Source: an uncultured Clostridia bacterium (GTDB taxonomy: Bacteria; Bacillota; Clostridia; TANB77; CAG-508). Taken from it: a stretch of DNA of 64,000 nt. Location of the stretch: contig CAKPGM010000005.1 in assembly GCA_934154805.1 (NCBI GenBank), positions 12,465 to 76,464 on the forward strand, read 5' to 3'. A program made the translations under genes and the position numbers. The number at the start of each line of letters is the position of its first letter. Position 1 is the stretch's first letter. The notes below the pieces were generated by a model. That model did not search any database and had not been told where the DNA came from. It saw nothing but the letters and a program-made list of their open reading frames with translations. Positions 1-8,363 of this stretch are shown here, piece after piece.

Positions 1-74
1 GCTCTATTTTTTATTAGATTATTCTTATCTATGTCAGTAAAACCTATTCTATACTTACATTTATATATTGCCAT
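1..74 (-). CDS. 5' end of an unknown gene, cut by window edge
   Basis: Only the first 24 codons are present, starting MAIYKCKYRIGF. The start is an ATG preceded by GAGGAG at a normal distance, and a consensus promoter lies upstream. The fragment is too short to assign a family. It reads out of the window, and its promoter lies in the gap beside the end of the radical SAM gene. Confidence 0.6.
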   Translation of the reverse strand, partial: MAIYKCKYRIGFTDIDKNNLIKNR

Positions 75-106
75 TTTGTTCTCCTCTTTTCGTATCTCAT
101 TTCCGC

Positions 107-135
107 ATTATATTCTATTTTTGTAATTGTGTCAA
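107..135 (-). promoter_or_regulatory. sigma-A promoter for the partial gene
   Basis: On the minus strand: TTGACA (135-130), a 17-base spacer, TATAAT (112-107). Both hexamers match consensus exactly. The start codon lies about 25 bases downstream of the predicted transcription start. Confidence 0.75.
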
Positions 136-136
136 A

Positions 137-1021
137 TTAAAACTCTGGTACATATTCCTCTTCGTGTTTTCCTAAATCCTGCATATATCCATTTTCTATA
201 TCTAACAAATATAAATATTTTTCTATTTCTGAATATTCTTTTTTCGTTAATTTTCTATTTATCTTTTCATCTTCTTTTGCCTTATAGGTTGGAAAGTATT
301 GTGCCATTACGCTTACATATGCCTTTGTTTCTACATTTTCTTTTAACCATTTCAAAATATGTTTTGAATTTTGAATATAGTTTGGTAATACTAGATGTCT
401 GATTATTACTCCCTTTTTTATAATACCATTATCATCAAATTCCGTTTTTCCAACTTGTTTTATCATTTCTAATATTGCTTTCGTTGCTACTTTAAAGTAA
501 TTTGGTGCTTTTGAGTATTTAATAGCAAGTTCATCATAGTAATATTTCAAGTCCGGTAAATAAACATCTACAAATCCATTTAAAGCCTGTATTGTTTCCA
601 CATTTTCATAACCATTTGTATTATATATTACTGGTAATTTAAGTCCTTTTTTCTTTGCAATTTTTAGTGCTTCTATTATTTGATATACATACATTGTTGG
701 AGTAACTAAGTTTATATTATTTGCCCCATTTTCTTGTTGCTTTAAAAATATATCTGCCAATTCGTCTATTGTTATTTCGTAGCCTTTTCTTTCTTGGCTT
801 ATTTTATAATTCTGACAATATATGCAATTCAAGTTACATCCTGAAAAGAATACTGTTCCTGAACCGTTCTTTCCACTTATACAAGGTTCTTCAAAATAAT
901 GTAAAGAATATAGATCTATTTTTATTTTATCATTACATCCACATTTTCCAATTTGTCCTTTTAACCTATTTACTTTACACCTAAACGGACATATTTCACA
1001 TTTTTCTAATTGTTCTAACAT
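137..1021 (-). CDS. radical SAM protein, PflA/PflX-like
   Basis: The protein has 294 residues. Cysteines near residues 8-28 (CEICPFRCKV, then GKCGC) form an N-terminal metal-binding region. The radical SAM motif CNLNCIYC (CxxxCxxC) follows near residue 62 and would hold a [4Fe-4S] cluster that cleaves S-adenosylmethionine. The length and the N-terminal cysteines resemble the uncharacterised PflX group (COG1313) of pyruvate formate-lyase activase homologues more than true PflA. No glycyl-radical enzyme is nearby, so its substrate is unknown. A GAGGAAAG ribosome-binding site supports the start. A possible promoter (TTGCCG, 16 bases, TATAAA) lies upstream in 1080-1110. Confidence 0.8.
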   Translation of the reverse strand: MLEQLEKCEICPFRCKVNRLKGQIGKCGCNDKIKIDLYSLHYFEEPCISGKNGSGTVFFSGCNLNCIYCQNYKISQERKGYEITIDELADIFLKQQENGANNINLVTPTMYVYQIIEALKIAKKKGLKLPVIYNTNGYENVETIQALNGFVDVYLPDLKYYYDELAIKYSKAPNYFKVATKAILEMIKQVGKTEFDDNGIIKKGVIIRHLVLPNYIQNSKHILKWLKENVETKAYVSVMAQYFPTYKAKEDEKINRKLTKKEYSEIEKYLYLLDIENGYMQDLGKHEEEYVPEF

Positions 1022-1224
1022 CTTCTTTCCTCTTTTCGCATATACATTTTACTATTATTTGCTTGATTTAGCAATATTTGAATGTGTATTTTATAATTTT
1101 AGTTCGCTGTCCGGCAAAATCGTGCGTCAAAGTTCGACAACAAAATGTATTTTTTCTGTTTTAGGAGAATTTAATTTCTTCAAACAATATCTATTTTTAT
1201 TCTGGAGTTTCATAAAAATAAAAC

Positions 1225-1245
1225 TGACAACCATTAAGATTGTCA
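1225..1245 (-). terminator. terminator after prepilin-like gene 1
   Basis: TGACAATC, a short loop and GGTTGTCA form a hairpin with one mismatch pair on the minus strand. It is followed by GTTTTATTTTTAT and lies 18 bases after the stop codon of the gene at 1264-2472. Confidence 0.6.
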
Positions 1246-1263
1246 TTTTTATTTATTTCATTT

Positions 1264-2472
1264 TTATGATGGTTCCACATTTCCCATATTCACTATTCCT
1301 ATATATTCTTTATTGTCTTTTACTAGTATTATTGTTTGATCCGTGTATCCTAAAGAACCTCTTTTGCTTATCTGTTTGTCATATAATACTATATCGATCA
1401 TTATCGTTTCAATATATGACGTGTTATTATTTTCATCTATTCTTATTTCAGATGTCACTTCTACTTTCTCATTATTATACATAATATATGCTTCTTCAAA
1501 GTTTGTATATTCATCTGTTATCTCAAATTTTAACATAATATATACATAACCATGTGAATCCTTTTCTCCTACTATTGTATACAATGGTAAACTCTTATCT
1601 ATATTGGTTACTTCTACTTCTTTTGTATATATTTTTCCTGTTAGTATGTCTTGTACCTTGAATGTATATGTACCATTCTCTGTGGCTATATATCTGTTTG
1701 AAGTTTCATTGTCTGGGTTTGTTATAGTATAACCTTCTATCATTTTAGTAGATTCGTTATAATAAAATTCAATAAGTATTTGACCTGTAATTCCATTTAT
1801 TCCAAGTTCACTTGTTTCCACTGCCGTCCAAAAAGCATCTTCGGTCGCCTCATCTATCCATTGTTGGTTCTTTACCCATTCTACCGCCTCTTGAAATGTT
1901 GTGCAATTTGCTGATGGGTCTTGTTTATTCACTACCTTTATATACCCATTTCTAATTATCTCTTTCTTCTGGTTTTCACTTAGCAAATTTATAAAATTGC
2001 TAAGTTCTTCTTCATTTTTGATTGTTGGTATTGTAAGTCCCTCTACAGATTCAACTTTTAATATAACCACTCCTGATTTTTCTGTTGCTGGTGTTTTACT
2101 GATATTTATTTTTACATTTCCATATTCTATTTGTTTTAATATACTTCCGTCTCTTCTTTTTATTGTTATTATTTCGTTTTCTCTATCTATCTCGTCTTCG
2201 TTTAAAAGTTTTCTTGAAAGTAAACTTTGTAATACAGCGTTTGCATTTTCTATGCTTTCCCCTGTTTCTGATTTTATAAAATTATTCTGTTTCCATAGTC
2301 CTATTTCATCTTCTACTTGTGATGCCCTTGTTTCTAGTCTAGATTCTTTAGATTTTCCTATGATTCCATTATTGTCTAATACTAAACTTATACTCACTCC
2401 CACTAGTATTAAAAGTACTACTATTGTTACTACCAGTGCTATTAAAGTTATTCCTTTTTTATTTTTTAACAT
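1264..2472 (-). CDS. prepilin-like surface protein, Ig-like C-terminus
   Basis: The 402-residue protein begins MLKNKKG followed by ITLIALVVTIVVLLILVGVS. This is a type IV prepilin-like leader with a G|I cleavage point and one hydrophobic helix, although the usual Glu at position 5 is Ala. A DNNGII motif and a charged helical linker follow (residues 30-75). The rest is a beta-rich ectodomain; near residues 250-290 the pattern GTYTFKV...EVTNID resembles bacterial Ig-like domains. The RBS is CGGAGG. No promoter lies between the RBS and the left repeat of invertible element 1, so expression should depend on that element, which points away here. Function beyond surface display is not known. Confidence 0.8.
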   Translation of the reverse strand: MLKNKKGITLIALVVTIVVLLILVGVSISLVLDNNGIIGKSKESRLETRASQVEDEIGLWKQNNFIKSETGESIENANAVLQSLLSRKLLNEDEIDRENEIITIKRRDGSILKQIEYGNVKINISKTPATEKSGVVILKVESVEGLTIPTIKNEEELSNFINLLSENQKKEIIRNGYIKVVNKQDPSANCTTFQEAVEWVKNQQWIDEATEDAFWTAVETSELGINGITGQILIEFYYNESTKMIEGYTITNPDNETSNRYIATENGTYTFKVQDILTGKIYTKEVEVTNIDKSLPLYTIVGEKDSHGYVYIMLKFEITDEYTNFEEAYIMYNNEKVEVTSEIRIDENNNTSYIETIMIDIVLYDKQISKRGSLGYTDQTIILVKDNKEYIGIVNMGNVEPS

Positions 2473-2496
2473 AATTTTTCCTCCGTTTTATATATA

Positions 2497-2679
2497 TTTT
2501 TATTAAATATGTTATTTAATAAAAATATTTAATCTTTCAAGCAATCTTAATTCTAAGTTTAGATCATTTTCGGTATTTTTTATGTTTACAATTATTTGTT
2601 TTAATCTATTGACTTTTTTCCTACAGTTGTGCTATATATAAAATAGTTAGTTTTAATTAAATAACATATTTAATTAAAA
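2497..2679. repeat. invertible promoter element 1 (OFF orientation)
   Basis: The left repeat (2497-2525) has core TTAAATATGTTATTTAA (2503-2519). The right repeat (2651-2679) has core TTAAATAACATATTTAA (2657-2673), its exact reverse complement. The 137 bases between the cores hold one promoter on the plus strand, pointing away from the prepilin gene at 2472. The GTT/AAC centre of these cores differs from the other copies but matches between left and right, as expected for a recombining pair. The left core lies only 30 bases from the start codon. Confidence 0.8.
2609..2638 (+). promoter_or_regulatory. promoter inside invertible element 1
   Basis: TTGACT (2609-2614), an 18-base spacer ending in GTGC, and TATATA (2633-2638). 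The TG just before the -10 gives an extended -10. In the present orientation it fires rightwards into the hairpin at 2706-2735. After inversion it would drive the prepilin-like gene ending at 1264. Confidence 0.65.
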
Positions 2680-2705
2680 AATTATTTCTTCATATGTATA
2701 CTAAG

Positions 2706-2735
2706 CCAAAATTTTATATTTTGGTTTCTTTTTTA
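2706..2735 (+). terminator. terminator outside the right repeat of element 1
   Basis: CCAAAAT-TTTAT-ATTTTGG hairpin followed by TTTCTTTTTTATTT on the plus strand. It would stop transcripts from the invertible promoter before they reach the next gene. Confidence 0.65.
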
Positions 2736-2736
2736 T

Positions 2737-2765
2737 TTGACAAAAGTCGACATTCATTGTACAAT
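2737..2765 (+). promoter_or_regulatory. promoter of acyltransferase-like gene
   Basis: TTGACA (2737-2742), 17 bases, TACAAT (2760-2765). Because the -35 overlaps a possible upstream TTG start, it shows that translation must begin further down, at 2797. Confidence 0.8.
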
Positions 2766-2796
2766 ATTGTCATATATTGAAAAAGGGGATAAAATA

Positions 2797-3648
2797 ATGT
2801 TTGGACACAGAAGTGATGGTAGGAAATTAAAAACTCTTCCTCCATTTTTTAGAGTAATTCCTAGCGTAATGCTAGAAAGATCAGATGCACAAGTTTATTT
2901 TAAGCAAGACATCTCTCTTAAGACTATAGATGATTACATCGACAAAAAAGCTGCAGAAGGAACTAAATTTTCTTATATGAATATAATTTATGCAGCATTA
3001 GTTAGAATTTTAGCTGAAAGACCTCAGTTAAATAGGTTTGCTATGAATGGCACCTTATATGCTAGAAATCAAATTCTAGTTTCTCTAGCTATTAAAAAAA
3101 GTCTTTCTGACGAAGGTACTGAAACTACTATTAAAATGCCTTTTACAGGAACTGAAAACATTTTCGAAATAAAAGAAAAACTTGATAATGTTATAGAAAA
3201 TAATAAAGATACGGGTACAGTTAATAGTACTGACCGTCTTGCAAAAGCTTTAAGTTTAGTATCTAATGGTACTTTAAGAAGAGCTATTAAATTCTTAAGT
3301 TTCTTAGATAGACATGGTATAATGCCTAAGGCAGTAATAAATGCTAGTCCCTTTCATACTAGCTTGTTCTTAACAAATGTTGGTTCTTTAGGAATTGATA
3401 GTGTTTATCATCATTTATATAATTTTGGAACTACTAGCTTATTTTTTGCTATGGGTAAAAAGAAAAAGAGCTTTATCTATGACGATGACGAAATACACGA
3501 AGAAAAGTGTATCACTATTGCATTTGTTGGAGATGAAAGAATTTGTGACGGTTATTATTTTGCAAACTCATTTAAGTTACTAAGTAAATATTTAAGAAAA
3601 CCCGAGTTGCTAGAAGAACACGCACAAGTAAAAGAAGATATAAAATAA
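2797..3648 (+). CDS. CAT/E2 acyltransferase-fold protein, atypical active site
   Basis: The protein has 283 residues from the ATG behind AAAAGGGGAT; the region upstream is promoter. It resembles the chloramphenicol-acetyltransferase/2-oxoacid dehydrogenase E2 catalytic fold: FRVIPSVMLERSDAQVYF near the N-terminus and ICDGYYFANSFKLL near residue 258. The family's catalytic HxxxDG motif appears as ERICDG, so the DG is kept but the catalytic histidine is replaced by glutamate. It may have lost acyltransferase activity or use another chemistry. No lipoyl domain and no other dehydrogenase subunit are present. It is a single-gene unit between its own promoter and a strong terminator. Confidence 0.7.
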   Translation: MFGHRSDGRKLKTLPPFFRVIPSVMLERSDAQVYFKQDISLKTIDDYIDKKAAEGTKFSYMNIIYAALVRILAERPQLNRFAMNGTLYARNQILVSLAIKKSLSDEGTETTIKMPFTGTENIFEIKEKLDNVIENNKDTGTVNSTDRLAKALSLVSNGTLRRAIKFLSFLDRHGIMPKAVINASPFHTSLFLTNVGSLGIDSVYHHLYNFGTTSLFFAMGKKKKSFIYDDDEIHEEKCITIAFVGDERICDGYYFANSFKLLSKYLRKPELLEEHAQVKEDIK

Positions 3649-3653
3649 TATTA

Positions 3654-3677
3654 AAACCCTGAGTTGTCTCAGGGTTT
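3654..3677. terminator. bidirectional terminator
   Basis: AAACCCTGAG-TTGT-CTCAGGGTTT perfect hairpin between the convergent acyltransferase-like gene and deoB. A-rich and T-rich flanks allow use from either side. Confidence 0.8.
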
Positions 3678-3686
3678 CATCATGTT

Positions 3687-4865
3687 CTATTTTAATATTT
3701 CATTTTTAAAGCTTGTTCCATTTTCTAGTTTTGGCATATTTAGTATATCTAATACTGTTGCTGATATGTCTGAAAATGTTTCTCTTATTCCTAAATTTAT
3801 ATTTTCTTTTATTTGTTTTCCATAAATTAAAATTGGTATATATTCTCTATCATGGTCAGTACTTGGAGTACTTGGATCATTTCCATGGTCAGCAGTTACT
3901 ATCAACATATCTGTTTCTTTCATTTTTCCCATTATTATTGGTAGTTGCGAATCAAAATACTCTAGTGCTTGTGCATAACCTTGAATATTGTTTCTATGTC
4001 CATAAAGCATATCTGTATCAACTAAGTTTGTAAATATTAGATTTGCTTCTTCATTTTCTATTTCTTCAATTGTTTTTGCTATTCCGTCAGTATTTCCACT
4101 TGTGTGTATAGCTTTTTCTATTCCTCTACCATTGAACAAGTCTTGTATTTTTCCTATTGATATTACTCTACCATTATTTTCTGATATAACATCTAACATT
4201 GTTCTACCAAATGTTTCCGATTCAAAATCTTTTCTATTATATGTTCTTGTAAAGTTCTCTGCATTATCTCCTATAAAAGGTCTTGCTATTATTGTTCCAA
4301 TATTATATTCAGGTTTATCTGCTATTTTTCTTGCAACTCTACAAATTTCATATAGTTTTTCTACTGGTATTACATCTTCATGTGCAGCTATTTGGAACAC
4401 GCTATCTGCTGATGTATAAACTATTGGATAACCTGTTTTTACATGTTCTTCTCCATATTGTTTAAGCAATTCTGTTCCAGAACCTACTTTGTTACAAAGT
4501 ATTCCTTCTAAGCCCGCTTCTTGTATAAATTCATTTATCAATTCGGCTGGAAAAGCATTTGGATATGTTTTAAATCCTGGCTTTTTAATATATCCAGATA
4601 TTTCCCAATGTCCTACTGGACTGTTTTTGCCTTCTGCTTGTTCTCTTGCTTTTCCAAAAGCTCCAATAGTAGTTTCTACTTTATTTCCAACATTTACTCC
4701 ATCAATATTATATAAACCTAATTTCTGCATATTTAGAATTTCTAGTTTTGCATTATTATACACTCCTGCTAATGTATTGCTTCCACAGTCTCCATATTTA
4801 TCGGCATCCGGTGCTTCTCCAACTCCAAATCCATCAAGCACCATTATAATTACTCTATTAATCAT
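3687..4865 (-). CDS. deoB: phosphopentomutase
   Basis: The protein has 392 residues, the usual length for DeoB. The N-terminal VLDGFGVGEAPDA, the central GPVGHWE-like segment (SPVGHWEISG) and the C-terminal TADHGNDP...TDH are the metal-binding motifs of this alkaline-phosphatase-superfamily enzyme. It interconverts (deoxy)ribose 1-phosphate and 5-phosphate in nucleoside salvage in the cytoplasm. Pyrimidine-nucleoside phosphorylase, which supplies its substrate, is encoded at 47.6-48.9 kb. It starts 2 bases after the upstream large unknown gene, so the two are probably co-transcribed. Confidence 0.95.
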   Translation of the reverse strand: MINRVIIMVLDGFGVGEAPDADKYGDCGSNTLAGVYNNAKLEILNMQKLGLYNIDGVNVGNKVETTIGAFGKAREQAEGKNSPVGHWEISGYIKKPGFKTYPNAFPAELINEFIQEAGLEGILCNKVGSGTELLKQYGEEHVKTGYPIVYTSADSVFQIAAHEDVIPVEKLYEICRVARKIADKPEYNIGTIIARPFIGDNAENFTRTYNRKDFESETFGRTMLDVISENNGRVISIGKIQDLFNGRGIEKAIHTSGNTDGIAKTIEEIENEEANLIFTNLVDTDMLYGHRNNIQGYAQALEYFDSQLPIIMGKMKETDMLIVTADHGNDPSTPSTDHDREYIPILIYGKQIKENINLGIRETFSDISATVLDILNMPKLENGTSFKNEILK

Positions 4866-4867
4866 AA

Positions 4868-7216
4868 TTAATTTCCTTTCTTCTTTAATGTGTATTCATA
4901 TACTTTAACTTTTTTAACGAAATTATTAAATTCATCTTTAAACATATTGATATTAAAATCTTCTTTGTCTTTTAATTCTAAGCTATATAAATCAAGATTT
5001 ATTAAACATTCTTTTGATACATCCATTCCCAAAGGTAATGTTTTATTTGTATTTTCAAAAAATACTATATTAGAATATACAGCTAACTTTGTACCTTTCT
5101 CCACATTTATTTTATATAAATATGTTTCTTTAGATGTTTCTATCTTTTCTAGTTCATCTAAAGTTTCGAATGGACTTATACTAAATTTATTAAATCCCTC
5201 AGGTAATATTTTTTCATTACTTGCCTTGTATAAAGGTAAATCATATGATATTTCTACCTTATCTTCCTCTTCTTCTAAATATGTTTTTAATTCTTTTAAT
5301 TTGTTTATAAATTCTTCTAAAGTTGTTTCTAAATTCACATTTAATACTTTGAATTTATCTTTTTCTATTTCCCTATGCTTATTATTCTTTAATGTTTTTA
5401 TTTTAGTTTTGTCTTCGCTAATATTTCCAAATATATCAAAATCCTTTTTCTCTATTTTTTCTATATTCTCTTTATATTCTTCTTTTAAAGAACTTAATAA
5501 TTTTTCTAAACTTTCTGTATCTTCTTTTGATAATTCATTTTTTGAAACTATGTTTATTCCGTCTAAAACAGAATTTGCAGCAAACATTGCATCTAACTGA
5601 TTATGTGATAAGTTTTCTCTTTGTTTAGAATCTAAGTAGCTTGCTAAATCCTCTATATCTGTTTCATAATCAAATGTCTTCTGCAATATTCTACTCTTCT
5701 CTTCATTCTCTGTTTCAATATCTCCCTCTGCCAACATTTTAGATTCATCTTTATTTGCATATTTCCAAAAATCAAATATACTTTTCCTATGTTTATCAAT
5801 TTCACCAAGATATTGTTCTGCATTTTGTATTTTTCTGTCTATACTTTGAATAGTATTCTTCAAAGCATCTAAATCTAGATGTGCATTTTTGTTTTCTCTT
5901 TTATTATTAGCTAGTTCATTTCCTATTTTGATTATATCTTCTACTGTATAATTCTTATTTTCGAGCTCTTCTTCATTATAATGGTTACATCCTTCTTTGT
6001 CTTGTTTTAGTATTTCCTTCATTCTGTTTTTACTATATTGACTTATAATCTCATCTTCTTCTGATTGTTTTTTCTTTCCTTTAAAGAAGTATCTTATTCT
6101 TCCCATAAATGTTTTCTTTGACTCTAAGAATTGTACAATTTGTCCTTCTTTTCTTATATATTCTTGGTTTAATTCTTCTTCTTTTCTCTTTAAATCTTGA
6201 ATATCTGCTTTTGTTTCTTTTGTGTCAATTACTATTTGCTCATTTTCTTTTATTTTTGATATTGCTTCTTCTTTCAAAAATTCCAATAACGAATCATATT
6301 CAATTTTTTTATTATTATAGTAGAATTCTATTCCACCCTTTTTACTTATTCCTATTTGGAATTTATATAAATTCTGTAAATCATATGACAAAATGAATAA
6401 TGCCTTTATTAACTTATATACTTTTATTGCTTCTTGTTTGTCATTCAATATCATTCTATATTTACTAACCATCTTGTCATATATTCTTGCTTCTCCAACA
6501 ATTTGTAAAGATACATTTCCATCTTTATCTGTTATCTCATATATTGATGGCCAATTTTTAGTAAAATACCATAAGTAATTTTCCAGATCCTCTATCTCTG
6601 ATTTTTTAAGTATTTTTTCTGAATATTCTTCATTACTTATTGGAACAAAAATAGTATTTTCTTTTTTGCTTCTGCTTTTATTCTCTTCTATTTTTCTTTT
6701 TAATAAATAAAACATTGGAGAGTTGTCTGTTTCATTTGTTGATGCTAACATAAAATATTTCTTCGCATAATCTGAGTAGAATATTTGCCATTTAAAATTA
6801 TTGGCAAATTTAACATCAAATGGAATCTCTTTGTCAAACTCTTTTTGTTCTTTTTCTATGTTTTCAATATCCAACACATTGGTTTGATTTATCATTTTCA
6901 AGAAATACGCATATTTTTCTATATCTTCGTTTGTTTCCGGTTTCATATATGTGAACAGCGGGCTAGCTAATTTATATCTTTCTGATAATTCATCTAGTCT
7001 GTCTTTTGGTGTTATTAATATCTCTATGTCTTTTATTTTTACATATTTATATATCTTGTATGTTGTTTCATCATATACTTTTGGAACTCTATAATTAAGC
7101 GGTTCAAAGTCTTTTAAAAACTCTGGGACTTTTTCTAATTCAAATCCGATATATTTTATTTTGCTATTTAATATGTTTAAATTTTCTGTATTTCCTTTTA
7201 CTATTTTTCTTGGCAT
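4868..7216 (-). CDS. large coiled-coil protein of unknown function
   Basis: The protein has 782 residues from the ATG (MPRKIVKG) preceded by GGAGG; a possible TTG four codons upstream overlaps that RBS and is rejected. It has no signal peptide or transmembrane helix. Residues 1-330 look globular. Residues about 335-620 are rich in Glu, Lys, Leu and Ile and likely coiled coil, broken by a basic GRIRYFFKGKKK stretch near 380. A beta-rich end follows from about 660. I do not recognise the family. An extended -10 (TGATATACT) lies upstream near 7255. Its close coupling to deoB suggests co-expression but says nothing firm about its role. Confidence 0.75.
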   Translation of the reverse strand: MPRKIVKGNTENLNILNSKIKYIGFELEKVPEFLKDFEPLNYRVPKVYDETTYKIYKYVKIKDIEILITPKDRLDELSERYKLASPLFTYMKPETNEDIEKYAYFLKMINQTNVLDIENIEKEQKEFDKEIPFDVKFANNFKWQIFYSDYAKKYFMLASTNETDNSPMFYLLKRKIEENKSRSKKENTIFVPISNEEYSEKILKKSEIEDLENYLWYFTKNWPSIYEITDKDGNVSLQIVGEARIYDKMVSKYRMILNDKQEAIKVYKLIKALFILSYDLQNLYKFQIGISKKGGIEFYYNNKKIEYDSLLEFLKEEAISKIKENEQIVIDTKETKADIQDLKRKEEELNQEYIRKEGQIVQFLESKKTFMGRIRYFFKGKKKQSEEDEIISQYSKNRMKEILKQDKEGCNHYNEEELENKNYTVEDIIKIGNELANNKRENKNAHLDLDALKNTIQSIDRKIQNAEQYLGEIDKHRKSIFDFWKYANKDESKMLAEGDIETENEEKSRILQKTFDYETDIEDLASYLDSKQRENLSHNQLDAMFAANSVLDGINIVSKNELSKEDTESLEKLLSSLKEEYKENIEKIEKKDFDIFGNISEDKTKIKTLKNNKHREIEKDKFKVLNVNLETTLEEFINKLKELKTYLEEEEDKVEISYDLPLYKASNEKILPEGFNKFSISPFETLDELEKIETSKETYLYKINVEKGTKLAVYSNIVFFENTNKTLPLGMDVSKECLINLDLYSLELKDKEDFNINMFKDEFNNFVKKVKVYEYTLKKKGN

Positions 7217-7358
7217 TTTTTCCTCCAATTGTTTAATATGACAGTTTCGTTTATTAGTATATCATAACTTATTTTATATTTCCATAAAAGTATAAAAAAT
7301 ACCAATAAAATTCATTTATAGCCTAAACTTAAGATTTCATTTCGCTTATAAATTAAAA

Positions 7359-7381
7359 AGAACTACTTTTTTAGTAGTTCT
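7359..7381 (-). terminator. terminator after membrane-anchored protein
   Basis: AGAACTAC-TAAAAAA-GTAGTTCT on the minus strand followed by TTTTTAATTT, directly after the stop codon of the gene at 7382-8311. Confidence 0.75.
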
Positions 7382-8311
7382 CTATTCCTCATACCTAACT
7401 TCATTCATATAATTAAATCCACTTATGAAAGAATTATATGGATAATCTCGCACTCTGTTTTCCATAACATCATTTATAGGTATAAGTGTATAATCTTTTA
7501 ACACTACATATTTATATGTAAATGTTAATACTTCATCATAGAATTTAGATAATAAATTAATTTTAACAGTAGTAGTAACAGTCTTGTTTAAATTAGTATC
7601 AAAATACTCCATTATCTCGTAGAAGCCTTTATCAGTTTTAAGTATTCGCTCATTGTATATTCTAATTATCTTCTCGCCTTCATAATTCCCGCTAACTTTC
7701 TCGACTGATGGATATTTCTCATTACTATACAATAATCTGTATAAAACATTATCCTTTACATAAATATAATTAGACATAAAGTCATAATCAATTTTCTTTC
7801 CAAGGAAATTAGTTGAATATTCCCATTTAAGATAATCACTAAGTTTATAATTGGCATTTAAATACATATCATAGCTATCTCTAACTTTATTGTCTGTATT
7901 CTCATCATGCAATGTATATAATGTATCATTATAATCAAAAAATTTAATATCTGCTCCATAGCTTGGAGTAATGTTCATAGCCCTAATACTTTTATCTATG
8001 TCATATACCTTTTTATATTCAAATTCACCATTATCTAATTTTTGAGGATTGAAAATGTATATTGAATTATCACTTATAAATGCATATTCATTGAAATTAG
8101 TATTTTCATTTAATATTTTTCCACCATTAAGTTTAAGATATTCTTTGTCTGGATGATTTGCTAATATCTGTTCTGTTAATGATTTTGGTTCATTATCAGT
8201 ATGGTCTTTTACTTCAGAATTTTTTCCTTTATTAACAATAATAATTGCAAATACAATAATTATTAGTATAACCGCTATTACAATACTATAAATAATTTTC
8301 TTATTTTTCAT
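7382..8311 (-). CDS. membrane-anchored extracellular protein, unknown
   Basis: The protein has 309 residues. Residues 8-28 are a strongly hydrophobic helix (IYSIVIAVILIIIVFAIIIV) preceded by lysines, so the bulk should lie outside the cell. The ectodomain is rich in Tyr, Asp and Asn with short repeated strand patterns such as NSIYIF, DTLYTL and NVLYRL, which could form a beta-propeller-like fold; this is inference. It has no lipobox Cys. It lies between fda and the large coiled-coil gene on the same strand and ends in its own terminator. Confidence 0.65.
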   Translation of the reverse strand: MKNKKIIYSIVIAVILIIIVFAIIIVNKGKNSEVKDHTDNEPKSLTEQILANHPDKEYLKLNGGKILNENTNFNEYAFISDNSIYIFNPQKLDNGEFEYKKVYDIDKSIRAMNITPSYGADIKFFDYNDTLYTLHDENTDNKVRDSYDMYLNANYKLSDYLKWEYSTNFLGKKIDYDFMSNYIYVKDNVLYRLLYSNEKYPSVEKVSGNYEGEKIIRIYNERILKTDKGFYEIMEYFDTNLNKTVTTTVKINLLSKFYDEVLTFTYKYVVLKDYTLIPINDVMENRVRDYPYNSFISGFNYMNEVRYEE

Positions 8312-8363
8312 TTTACACCTATATCTTTATATATTTTTTCACATATATTACATCAGTTACATT

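Noticed and set aside
2620..2640. The conserved ACAGCTATGCTATAA block looked at first like part of a CRISPR or tracrRNA repeat.
   Set aside because: The copies are single, far apart, with unrelated flanks and no spacer-repeat pattern. The block is explained by the spacer and -10 of a promoter.
2497..2679. The paired AT-rich inverted repeats could be a MITE or IS remnant.
   Set aside because: There is no target-site duplication pattern; all copies have the same 137-bp interior, the same position upstream of one gene family, and one copy has an inverted interior with unchanged flanks. A switch explains this better.
4890..5600. Long open frames opposite the gene at 4868-7216 and opposite many other AT-rich genes.
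   Set aside because: They lack ribosome-binding sites, are rich in Phe/Leu/Ile/Ser from A-rich coding strands, and are antisense shadows of supported genes.
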